Made by a program: the position numbers and the translations under genes
Source of the DNA: Bacteroidota bacterium
GTDB lineage: Bacteria; Bacteroidota; Bacteroidia; JACCXN01
DNA length: 53,969 nucleotides
Direction of reading: 5' to 3'
NCBI GenBank assembly: GCA_013696965.1
Contig: JACCXN010000014.1
Location: 1 to 53,969 of the forward strand
Shown: in pieces, positions 1-6,487 of the stretch
How positions within the stretch are numbered: position 1 is the stretch's first letter
Layout: every line of letters starts with the position of its first letter
The notes under the pieces: generated by a model
What the model was told of the DNA's origin: nothing
Database searches by the model: none
Seen by the model: the letters and a program-made list of their open reading frames with translations, nothing else

Positions 1-307
1 CCTTATGATACATTTAATGCACGGAAGTTCGATACATTTCAATTTTTATCCTATCCTGAATAACCGTCCGAAAGATTCCAAGGATTTTGGTTTTTAAACA
101 TAAGAAATTAGATTGTGATAAACATAGAATTATTCCGAAAGCATTAAGAAGAAATTAACAAAAACCAAAATCCGTCTGGTCATTCAAAACATTCAAGGAT
201 TTGACTTAATCAACAGGGTTTGAATATTAGAAATATCAACTAAAATCTTAAAATTTTTCGAAAGTAATTACGGTTTCAAATCCGAATTTTTTGAATGGAC
301 GCATTAT
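1..307. other. Cassette-array end, no convincing gene
   Basis: No reading frame in this stretch looks like a gene on either strand. It follows the attC-like site at 308-441 and would be the start of a third cassette, or the sequence beyond the array. A second GCTCAAC box, which would close a third cassette, is not found here. A perfect 14-bp inverted repeat (82-95 and 160-173) is the only structure seen. Confidence 0.5.
82..173. repeat. 14-bp perfect inverted repeat
   Basis: The arms GGATTTTGGTTTTT (82-95) and AAAAACCAAAATCC (160-173) are exact reverse complements separated by 64 bases. Outside them, the flanks GAATAACC (left) and GGTCATTC (right) are also nearly complementary, so the full structure may span about 59-185. 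It resembles the neighbouring attC-like sites in size but lacks their CAGC/GCTG boxes, so I do not call it one. Confidence 0.6.
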
Positions 308-441
308 GCTCAACGTTTTGCAGCTACCCGAAGGGCGGGACTTTTACCACAAAACTTGATTTGAAAAACTAAACTTTCATTAACCACAAAACTGTCTTTG
401 GAACACGAAACCCCGCCTTTTGGGTAGGTGCTGTTATGCGG
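308..441 (-). repeat. attC-like recombination site B
   Basis: Read on the minus strand, the site starts with CCGCATAAC, then CAGCACCTACCC and an arm ending GGCGGG; a central loop follows; then CCCGCC, GGGTAGCTG and the core AAC-GTTGAGC. The last seven bases fit the integron core consensus GTTRRRY exactly. The two arms pair (plus strand 321-339 with 412-433) except for a three-base bulge, as the extrahelical bases do in attC. Size about 134 bp, within the usual attC range. The loop shares ACCACAAAACTTGAT with site A, while the paired arms differ in sequence but remain complementary. It closes the cassette carrying the VOC gene. Confidence 0.8.
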
Positions 442-478
442 TCGGCTTTCTTGTCCTTCGGTCATTTTTATTGTCAGG

Positions 479-925
479 TTATAAGTGGTCTATTGGCTTA
501 TGGTCTATTGCGTTATTGTCCTTGTCGAATGTGATAAATGAGTTTTGTGCAATTTCAAGTATGTTACCTTCAACGTCTGCGAAATAAAAAAATAGTCCGC
601 CAAATGGAGGTTCTGTCGGCTCTTTAAGAATTTTTACTTTGTCTTTAAGTTGGTCATACAGATTTAAAACTTCTTCTTTACTGTCAACATTGTAGCCAAT
701 TGTCACGGAACGAAAACCTTGTCCGTTGTGGTCAACTCCAATAAAGTCGGCAAGCATTTTTCTGTCGCAAATGCTCAATAAAAAACCATTGAGTTTGTAA
801 AATGCTATGTCTTTGTTCTCTGCAACTGTCGTCCAACCTAAAACTTGTCCGTAAAAATTTTTCATTGCGTTCAAGTCGTCCGCTCCAATTGTCAATACAC
901 TTATTCTTTGTTCCATTTCTGTCAT
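479..925 (-). CDS. VOC-family (glyoxalase-fold) cassette protein
   Basis: 148-residue protein of the vicinal oxygen chelate superfamily, the fold of glyoxalase I, bleomycin/fosfomycin resistance proteins and extradiol dioxygenases. Residues 8-17 (SVLTIGADDL) open the first beta-alpha-beta module with the typical 'single out one residue then NFYxxVLGW' pattern; the end (PFGGLFFYFADVEGNILEI) is the characteristic last strand with a conserved glutamate as possible metal ligand. Substrate unknown. ATG at 925, with a second possible ATG four codons later. It is the only gene of its cassette, and VOC proteins are frequent cargo of integron cassettes. Its codon usage with many TGTC/GAC triplets looks different from the core genes nearby. 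Confidence 0.85.
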   Translation of the reverse strand: MTEMEQRISVLTIGADDLNAMKNFYGQVLGWTTVAENKDIAFYKLNGFLLSICDRKMLADFIGVDHNGQGFRSVTIGYNVDSKEEVLNLYDQLKDKVKILKEPTEPPFGGLFFYFADVEGNILEIAQNSFITFDKDNNAIDHKPIDHL

Positions 926-941
926 TTTCTGTTTCGTATGT

Positions 942-953
942 GTCGTCTTTTAA
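942..953 (-). promoter_or_regulatory. Cassette leader box, copy 2
   Basis: TTAAAAGACGAC on the minus strand begins 12 bases after the inferred recombination point (965) and lies upstream of the VOC start. The same 12-mer sits at the same offset in cassette 1 (2207-2218). Role unknown; it could be part of a translation leader or an extended recombinase site. Confidence 0.6.
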
Positions 954-956
954 GCT

Positions 957-1094
957 GCCGCATAACGTTTTGCAGCTACAAGAAGTTGGCGATTTCGGAG
1001 ACGAAAACTGTCTGCCACCACAAAACTTGATACGAAGCACAAAGCTTCATTTAACCACTGAACCGCCAATTTTTTGTAGGTGCTGTTATAGGGC
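957..1094 (-). repeat. attC-like recombination site A
   Basis: On the minus strand: GCCCTATAAC, then CAGCACCTACAA and TTGGCG; a 70-base loop; then CGCCAA, TTGTAGCTG and AACGTTATGCGGC. The arms pair as in site B with the same three-base bulge, but the paired bases differ (TTGGCG/CGCCAA here, GGCGGG/CCCGCC in B), which is compensatory change. Core box GTTATGC fits GTTRRRY at six of seven positions. About 138 bp. It closes cassette 1 and opens cassette 2. Confidence 0.8.
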
Positions 1095-1110
1095 GTTTTT
1101 CTTCTCACTG

Positions 1111-2196
1111 TCAATATATTGTATCGTCTCTTAATTGTATTTCATTATTCAGCCCAAAACTAAATGTTCGATAAATCTCAGTTTCCAAATTCAAAAAACT
1201 AAAATCAATGTCTCTGAATATTTGCTTTATTTTCCGTCTACACTTCTTAATTTCTCTTTTGTCTTCCAGATAATCACTAAGTCCAAGTGATTTTTTAAGA
1301 GTTGGTTTATCGTAGGCGGAAAGATTTACATTCTTTAATTTACCATTTTTTCCAAAAGTCAACCGATAATCTTCAAAACATTCAATTTTATTAAGTTCAA
1401 TATTTCGTTTTTTTAGCTCAGAGTTTATATAATTGTCTACTGTGTCTTTTATAGATTTCATATAATCCCTTTGAGGTTGACTTTTCTTCCAGCTTTCAGA
1501 TTGTCGGTCTGTCATTTTATACATCATTCTGTAACCGTCACGAGAGTATGTTTTTCCTTTTGGTAATTTACTTTCAAAACTGTCATAAAGAGAGTCAAGC
1601 TGAAAAGTTGATTTTAAAGTTTGATAATTGTTTAAAATAATGTTTTTAAATTCCACACTGTCATTTTGTCCCCAGGGACAATGGAAAGTTTGTTTCGTAT
1701 ATTTTCCGTTAATATTGAATTGAAAAATTAATCCATTGCAATGCAAAAAATTACGTTGCCAAGAAGCTATTAAAGTGTCTGTTGGAATTTCTGGCTGTCC
1801 TGTTCTAATGAACTTTTCTACAATATTTTCAACGTTTGATTGTTCTAAATCTATTTGTTCAATTACATATTGGTATTCTTTATTCTGGTCGTAATCATTG
1901 TCTTTATTTTTTACGCTTATGTATTCAGTTGAGTAGTTCGTTAATTTTCCGTGATATTTTGAGTTGTCAGAACTGTAAAAGTCAATTATTTGTCCGGTCA
2001 ATGAGATACGAAAATGAGATTTGAATTTTGTAGTTTGAATTGGTTGTAGGTCAAAATAGAAACTATCAAGTTGCTCGCTTGAAACAGTTCTCCAAGTATA
2101 ATTCTCATCAATTAATTTTGTCCGTAACCCGTTTTCTTGTCCACTTGCAAAAATGGCCAAGAACAAGAAAAGTATTATTGTCAAGGTTACTTTCAT
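1111..2196 (-). CDS. Secreted protein of unknown function, cassette-borne
   Basis: About 361 residues from the ATG at 2196; a GTG three codons upstream (2205) is also possible. Residues 1-20 form a signal peptide (hydrophobic LTIILFLFLAIFASG, cleavage probable before QEN). The rest is hydrophilic, rich in Asn, Lys, Tyr and Asp, with no membrane span and no motif I recognise. Two cysteine-containing stretches (FLHCNG and FHCPWGQND) lie mid-protein. The single gene of cassette 1. I do not recognise the family; an orphan secreted protein is a common type of integron cargo. Confidence 0.8.
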   Translation of the reverse strand: MKVTLTIILFLFLAIFASGQENGLRTKLIDENYTWRTVSSEQLDSFYFDLQPIQTTKFKSHFRISLTGQIIDFYSSDNSKYHGKLTNYSTEYISVKNKDNDYDQNKEYQYVIEQIDLEQSNVENIVEKFIRTGQPEIPTDTLIASWQRNFLHCNGLIFQFNINGKYTKQTFHCPWGQNDSVEFKNIILNNYQTLKSTFQLDSLYDSFESKLPKGKTYSRDGYRMMYKMTDRQSESWKKSQPQRDYMKSIKDTVDNYINSELKKRNIELNKIECFEDYRLTFGKNGKLKNVNLSAYDKPTLKKSLGLSDYLEDKREIKKCRRKIKQIFRDIDFSFLNLETEIYRTFSFGLNNEIQLRDDTIY

Positions 2197-2206
2197 TTGT
2201 GTCACG

Positions 2207-2218
2207 GTCGTCTTTTAA
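2207..2218 (-). promoter_or_regulatory. Cassette leader box, copy 1
   Basis: TTAAAAGACGAC on the minus strand, beginning 12 bases after the inferred recombination point at 2230 and upstream of the cassette 1 start. It is identical in sequence and offset to the box in cassette 2 at 942-953, although the cargo genes are unrelated. Confidence 0.6.
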
Positions 2219-2221
2219 AAT

Positions 2222-2292
2222 GCCCTATAACTTGCATATACCCGAATTCAATGTTCGGTTATCATGTCAAATATAGGAAGATAACCGAACAT
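2222..2292 (-). promoter_or_regulatory. attI-like site with 13-bp palindrome
   Basis: Between the recombinase stop (2321) and cassette 1 lie a perfect 13-bp inverted repeat (2251-2263 ATGTTCGGTTATC, 2280-2292 its complement, 16-base spacer) and a core box GTTATAGGGC (minus strand, 2231-2222). It lacks the CAGC/GCTG arms of sites A and B. The position next to the recombinase gene and the single core box fit an attI-like primary site; the palindrome could be recombinase binding arms. Alternatively the palindrome is a terminator for the recombinase gene, but no T-run follows it. Confidence 0.5.
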
Positions 2293-2320
2293 TTTACACA
2301 TTTTATTTTTTTGCCTTTTT

Positions 2321-3448
2321 TCATAAATAATCAAATGGTGAAATTATTTTTTGTATGCTTTTTGTACTAACATGGGTATAAATCTCGGTTGTTTTGCTGT
2401 GGCTGTGACCCAATATTTCTTGTATGTACCGCAAATTAGTTCCATTTTCCAACAAATGTGTTGCATAACTATGACGCAACCAATGCAATGTAACAGGTTT
2501 TTTGATTCCTGCTTTTATTAGACTCTTTTTTAATACTTGCTGCAAACTTCTTTCATCATACATCGCTCCTGCTTTTGCACCTTCAAATAAATATATTTGT
2601 GGTTTAAAAATTATGTAATATTCCCGCAATAGCACTATTATTTTTTCACTTAATGGTACAATCCTGTCTTTTTTACCCTTTGAGTTTTTTATAATTAAAA
2701 TATTCCTTTTAGAATCCACATTCCCGGGTTTTAACCGCAAGGCCTCTCCACTTCTCAAACCACAGGAATATATTAGGCTCAGCATGGCTTTATGCTTAAT
2801 GTTTTTTGGAGAATTTAATATTGCTTTCACCTCTTCCTTACTTAATACATTGGGTAATTGTTTTGCCCGTTTGGGCCTGTGTATTATTTTTATATCAATT
2901 ACTGAGCCGGCTATTTTCCTGAAAAATAGTTTTATTCCATTTACAAACTGGTTCTGGTAAGAAGCAGAATAATTATTTGCCAGTATATAATGGTTGTCAA
3001 AATGCACCAGGTCTTCATTATCAATATCTTTTATTTCTTTGTCTGCAAAATATCTTAAAAAAGTACCTAATGCCCCCGAATAGGTATTTATGGTGCTTTC
3101 GCTGTATCTCTTTGAGCGCATCCATAAAATAAACTTTTCAATTTTTTGCTTTTTCTCTTCCGACAATTCGGCCAGTTCTATTGGCTTTGCTTTTTGTGAT
3201 GCTGTCTGTGTTTTGTTTTGGGGCTTTCTGAAAAACAATGTGGAGTCTATTAATGCTTTACCTTTGAAAACACTGAAAATTTTTTTAAGGTTTTCGGAAC
3301 TGTTTTGGATATACCAGCATTTTTTGCTTTCGCTCCATGTAGCTCCTATATATTTTGCCGCTGCTATCAGTTCTGCATCTTTTTCAAATATTAATGCTAT
3401 TTGCTGCTTATTGTTATGGATCAAATGTTGTAAAACCAATTTTTGCAT
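2321..3448 (-). CDS. Tyrosine recombinase of the cassette array
   Basis: 375-residue site-specific tyrosine recombinase. The catalytic set is present: Arg in CGLRSGEA (about 232), Lys in KGKKDR (about 258), HxxR in HWLRHS (about 325-328), His in LGHSHSKTTEIYTH (about 350) and the nucleophile Tyr in IYTHVS (about 359). A core-binding domain (SAM-like) occupies about 95-185. Residues 1-75 form a separate small domain with GATWSESKKCWYI, resembling the HARP-type fold of annealing helicases; this is a weak recognition. The stretch between the active-site Lys and HxxR is short and lacks the additional YxxxxxWxWxxVF segment of integron IntI proteins, so by sequence it is XerC/D-like. The cassettes lie downstream on the same strand, opposite to the usual divergent integron layout. 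Start ATG at 3448. Confidence 0.92.
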   Translation of the reverse strand: MQKLVLQHLIHNNKQQIALIFEKDAELIAAAKYIGATWSESKKCWYIQNSSENLKKIFSVFKGKALIDSTLFFRKPQNKTQTASQKAKPIELAELSEEKKQKIEKFILWMRSKRYSESTINTYSGALGTFLRYFADKEIKDIDNEDLVHFDNHYILANNYSASYQNQFVNGIKLFFRKIAGSVIDIKIIHRPKRAKQLPNVLSKEEVKAILNSPKNIKHKAMLSLIYSCGLRSGEALRLKPGNVDSKRNILIIKNSKGKKDRIVPLSEKIIVLLREYYIIFKPQIYLFEGAKAGAMYDERSLQQVLKKSLIKAGIKKPVTLHWLRHSYATHLLENGTNLRYIQEILGHSHSKTTEIYTHVSTKSIQKIISPFDYL

Positions 3449-4104
3449 ATGATAGTTTTTTGTCTTTAAGTTAACATTTTATCAGAAAGAATAAAAGTCA
3501 AATAATAAAACAGGAATTGTAATTTAAGACACTATTTAACTTTCATAACAAAATTTAAAAACCAAATGAGTACTTATCCATGTAATAAAATTTAGAAAAA
3601 AAGTAACTCTTGATACCCTTTGATGAATGTAATTTGAAATAGCTTTTTAAATCAACTTCTCTCTCATCCCATTAAGAATATATTACTTGAATTTAAGCAA
3701 TTTAATTCAGTTTACAAGTAGTAATATTCAATATAAAATCATGAGTAATAAAATCAATAAAGAGGGTAAAATATCAACATTTTAAAAAAAAGTTAGTACC
3801 CAAAAAAGGATAGTTTGTGCCTTTTGAAATGGAATAAAGATTATTAAATAAAGTGATGGATTTATAAGTTTATAAGAAATTCTAGGATCTTAAATAAGTT
3901 TTGCCGAATATGGAGTTTTATCAGAAGATCAAGTCAGACAATTAATAGGGATATTTGGAACAAACCAATATAACGAAGTACGACTGGTATTGAGAATAAG
4001 AAAAACATGTTTTTAGAAGCAAAGACAAAATATAAATTATGACATATTGTCAAAGTAAAGTGAGAATAAAACAAGACTAAAAGTAAACCAAAAGTAAACT
4101 GAAT
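3449..4104. other. AT-rich gap upstream of the recombinase
   Basis: About 650 bases of very AT-rich DNA with no gene I can support. An open frame at about 3858-4016 has protein-like composition but no in-frame start codon. The recombinase promoter should lie here but I cannot pick a convincing TAnnTTTG box. Confidence 0.5.
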
Positions 4105-4139
4105 AAAAAAAGGGTTTCAGAAATATTCCGAAACCCTTT
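4105..4139 (-). terminator. Terminator after tRNA-Ala
   Basis: The stem AAAGGGTTTC / GAAACCCTTT, with a short AT loop, is followed on the minus strand by seven T residues. It lies just downstream of the tRNA 3' end, so it is a good Rho-independent terminator for the tRNA transcript. Confidence 0.85.
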
Positions 4140-4147
4140 GATTTTAC

Positions 4148-4224
4148 TGGTGGAGAATACCGGATTCGAACCGGTGACCCCTTGCCTGCCAGGCAAGTAC
4201 TCTAGCCAACTGAGCTAATTCCCC
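4148..4224 (-). tRNA. tRNA-Ala (anticodon GGC)
   Basis: 77 bases including an encoded CCA end. Acceptor stem GGGGAAT pairs with ATTCTCC and contains a G3:U70 pair, the alanine identity element. D-arm TAGCTCAGTTGG, anticodon stem CTTGC/GCAAG around the loop CTGGCAG (anticodon GGC, codon GCC) and T-arm CCGGTTCGAATCCGG are all present. Transcribed toward the recombinase gene and ended by the hairpin at 4105-4139. Confidence 0.95.
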
Positions 4225-4374
4225 TTATTGTTTTGCAAAAGTATAAAATAAACAATTACTATTAGAATATTAACTGAATAAAATCAATCAATATTTTATT
4301 TAAGGGGTTTAATCTGGCTGACCTATAAAAACAAAGTAAATTTTTTAAGGCCTTTTTTATTGCTTTTTAAGTGA

Positions 4375-5037
4375 TTACCTCTGTCCAAAAATTTCTTCCA
4401 GCGTTTCATCATCAATTGTTGACTTATCAGGATAACCGGTTTTTGTAGAAGGGATAAACATTAATTTTTTGGTATATTTATTTTTCTTTCCCCGCATAAA
4501 ATCAGTGGCAGTTTTAGTATAAAAATCCCTTGCACTTTCCGGACTTCTTTTTCCCGTTGCAACTTCATGCGCTAGGTTCAGAGCCAGGTAATTCATTGGC
4601 TCTTTGTCACATGTGGCCGACATAATACCTTTTGTTCTTTTAATAATAATGCTTCCATCATAATTTGCTATTTCTGCAAGTTTTTCTGAAGGTAAATCAT
4701 AATTTATGCTCTGTTCTAACACATCCTTATGTGGCATTGGAAAATTATGATCTATTTCTTCTCTATAAACAATAGTTTCTCTAAAATCACCCTTATTGTG
4801 CCATATTAAACGGTAGTTTGTAATTTCATCAGGCACTCCATATTCTTCTAACATGGCCTGTGCCGCTTCATTGGCTGTTCCGGGCCAATCCTTTACATGC
4901 TCACTTACAGTTTGCTTTGTCCATTCTTGCTGAAGTAAGGTTGAGGCACCTGCTTTCTTTTGAATTTCATCACAGGAAGTATGGGCAGAGATAATTCCAG
5001 TTACTGCAATAGCGAGTATGAATTTTGTTTTTATCAT
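4375..5037 (-). CDS. Putative secreted or lipid-anchored protein
   Basis: 220 residues starting MIKTKFILAIAVTG. The N-terminal hydrophobic segment ends in AHTSC at about residue 22, a weak lipobox, so it may be a lipoprotein or an ordinary secreted protein. The remainder is soluble, with no family I recognise; the stretch around 40-60 (HVKDWPGTANEAAQAMLEEYG) describes an amphipathic helix, and the C-terminal quarter is Lys-rich. It stands alone between the tRNA and a gap of small frames. Function unknown. Confidence 0.75.
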   Translation of the reverse strand: MIKTKFILAIAVTGIISAHTSCDEIQKKAGASTLLQQEWTKQTVSEHVKDWPGTANEAAQAMLEEYGVPDEITNYRLIWHNKGDFRETIVYREEIDHNFPMPHKDVLEQSINYDLPSEKLAEIANYDGSIIIKRTKGIMSATCDKEPMNYLALNLAHEVATGKRSPESARDFYTKTATDFMRGKKNKYTKKLMFIPSTKTGYPDKSTIDDETLEEIFGQR

Positions 5038-5305
5038 AGTGTATATTATTAGTATAGAATTTCTGTTTTAAGGAAAAACAATGCCAAATTCATGAATGGC
5101 CTTTTGTTTATTGACCTTGCTTCCATTGCTTGTTTTTTACAGACCATTAATTAAATGTTTTTTAGAGTGTGGGAAAACAAGTTTATTCTTTTACACATTT
5201 TGAGAAAAAAAATCTCATTTTTTGATTCGATTATCTTTAATTCAACCAAATATTAAATTGGTAAGGTTTTATTAAATCACCTTTACTAAATTTTTATTGG
5301 CTGCA

Positions 5306-5535
5306 ATGTTTGAATTTCTACTAATTCTTATTATATCTCTATTTGTTACTTCTTTATTTTCTATTTATATAGAAAAAATATTGTTTTAGGAGGTTTTTGG
5401 CTATTGTTGATTTTGACCGTTTTAGCTGCATGGTCAGCAAGGTTATGGATAAAACCAATTGGTCCGCTTCTATTTGGAGTGGCATGGATACCTGTACTGT
5501 TTTTTGTTCTGCTTTTGGTAATAGCGAGGTATTAA
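5306..5535 (+). pseudogene. Small membrane protein gene with one frameshift
   Basis: From ATG 5306 a 27-codon frame encodes a hydrophobic helix (MFEFLLILIISLFVTSLF...). It meets a TAG at 5387, but the overlapping frame continues from about 5370 to the TAA at 5533-5535 with two further hydrophobic helices (around FWLLLILTVLAAWSARLW and GVAWIPVLFFVLLLVIA). Joining the two at the six-A run 5373-5378, by one extra A or a -1 slip, gives about 76 residues with three membrane segments. The joined protein is plausible throughout, so this is a real gene with either a sequence error, a slippage site, or a mutation. I do not recognise the family. Confidence 0.55.
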
Positions 5536-5665
5536 AAAAATGACTTATGTGAATAATGCAACTTTTTTCTCTAATAGTGTAACAGCTTAAGTTTGTAAGA
5601 TGTTCAATTTTGCAATCTTATAATTAATTCTGTATCTTAATCAAAAATCAATAAAAAAACCGAAC

Positions 5666-6223
5666 ATGAAAACCATGAAAATTTTTAAACAAGCATTTTT
5701 TTGTATAGTTATTTTTAGTTTATTAATATCCTCTTGCAGTGAGCAACGATATACCTATTATGGAATAAATAAACATAGAACGGCAAAAGCAAAATTAGAT
5801 AAGCCAGCTTCAATACATACACCGGTAGAGGCTGCAAATATAAGTGTTTTTGAAAAAGAAGAAAGTACTATAGAACCACTTGCGGAAGTAAGTAAAAGCG
5901 GGGAGGAACCAAGTACAAAGACACAAAAAAGAACCGTTGCCAAAAAAGTAACAAAGGCAATTGATCAAACGCTAACTTCACCTTTTAAAACATTTGCAAA
6001 TGTTGTTCCGGCAAAAATGAATAAGGTGTTTCCAACAAACAGCAATACAATGGAAATTAAGGCTGGAAATAATGATGGCAGAAGTCTACTTTGGGTTATT
6101 ATTGTTGTAATATTAATTTTATGGTTGCTTGGTTTTCTTGTAGGAAATGTGGGTTCATTGATTCACCTTTTACTTGTAGTTGCTTTAATCCTAATTATAC
6201 TTACGCTTTTAGGGGTAATATAA
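5666..6223 (+). CDS. Lipoprotein with two-helix membrane tail
   Basis: 185 residues. The lipobox LLISSC (about 20-25) marks a lipid-anchored N-terminus. A polar, disordered middle (about 26-135, rich in Lys, Thr and Glu) leads to a C-terminal pair of membrane helices (about 142-185) with ILWLLGFLVGNVGSLIHLLL, a pattern I associate with the small lmo0937/DUF5670 membrane proteins. A second protein with the same layout lies at 34287-34790. Having both a lipid anchor and membrane helices is odd: the tail would have to sit in the inner membrane. An alternative start four codons in (ATG of MKIF) is possible. Function unknown; lmo0937-type proteins often sit with stress genes. Confidence 0.8.
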   Translation: MKTMKIFKQAFFCIVIFSLLISSCSEQRYTYYGINKHRTAKAKLDKPASIHTPVEAANISVFEKEESTIEPLAEVSKSGEEPSTKTQKRTVAKKVTKAIDQTLTSPFKTFANVVPAKMNKVFPTNSNTMEIKAGNNDGRSLLWVIIVVILILWLLGFLVGNVGSLIHLLLVVALILIILTLLGVI

Positions 6224-6295
6224 AACAGGAATGGGCATGGGCCCCTTCGCGTTTTTTGAATGTGAAAAATCAAGCAAAGGCGCAAGATCTTAGCA

Positions 6296-6344
6296 CAAAG
6301 ATCGCTAAGTGGTTTGAATTTTTTTTAAGTCAAAGATCGCTAAG
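6296..6344. repeat. 14-bp direct repeat in gap
   Basis: CAAAGATCGCTAAG occurs at 6296-6309 and again at 6331-6344, with a degenerate version (CGCAAGATCTTAG) just before. Short repeats built on CGCAAAGATCGC are common between genes in this phylum. No function is evident. Confidence 0.7.
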
Positions 6345-6432
6345 CGTTGTGAAAATTAATTAGTCTTAAAAGCAGGGGAATAAATTTTAGGTAAAGACTG
6401 TTAAGCGGTATAAGGTTGAAACAATGGAAAAA

Positions 6433-6463
6433 GAAAGAGGCTGCAATTTGCAGCCTCTTTTAA
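6433..6463. terminator. Bidirectional terminator hairpin
   Basis: AAGAGGCTGCAA and TTGCAGCCTCTT form a 12-bp stem with a minimal loop, flanked by T-rich sequence on the plus side and by CTTTTTCC on the minus side. It sits between the lipoprotein gene reading right and the T9SS cargo gene reading left, so it can end both transcripts. Confidence 0.85.
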
Positions 6464-6487
6464 TTAATAAAAAAACAAGGATTAAAA

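Larger units (their letters stand above)
314..965 (-). mobile_element. Gene cassette 2 (VOC-family cargo)
   Basis: Bounded by the inferred G^TT recombination points of sites A and B. It begins on the minus strand with TTATGCGG and its own attC-like site begins with the complement CCGCATAA. That self-complementarity of cassette start and attC start is expected for integron cassettes, because the two meet when the cassette is circular. One gene, read toward the attC, with a leader of about 40 bases. The boundary assignment is inference from sequence pattern. Confidence 0.75.
966..2230 (-). mobile_element. Gene cassette 1 (secreted protein cargo)
   Basis: Runs from the simple core site at 2222-2231 to attC-like site A. 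The cassette start TTATAGGGC is complementary to the start of its own attC-like site (GCCCTATAA), again the relation expected of a circularisable cassette. It holds one gene oriented toward the attC and is the cassette next to the recombinase gene, so it would be the most recent insertion under the classical integron model. Confidence 0.75.

Noticed and set aside
802-1134. Plus-strand frame across attC-like site A and the VOC gene
   Set aside because: It is a shadow of the VOC gene and the palindromic site; it has Cys/Ser/Leu-rich composition unlike real proteins here.
2040-2370. Plus-strand frames across the recombinase/cassette junction
   Set aside because: They run over the palindrome and cassette boundary and encode nothing recognisable.
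3858-4016. Open frame of about 53 codons with protein-like composition upstream of the recombinase
   Set aside because: No in-frame start codon, no recognised domain, and composition in AT-rich DNA of this length can arise by chance; at most a gene remnant.
4148-4224. Read at first as tRNA-Gly because GCC shows in the loop on the plus strand
   Set aside because: The gene is on the minus strand, where the anticodon is GGC and the acceptor stem has G3:U70, so it is tRNA-Ala.
2321-4224. Prophage or integrative element inserted at the tRNA-Ala gene
   Set aside because: No other phage or conjugation genes are present, no direct repeat of the tRNA 3' end was found within the window, and the cassette-type sites explain the recombinase better.
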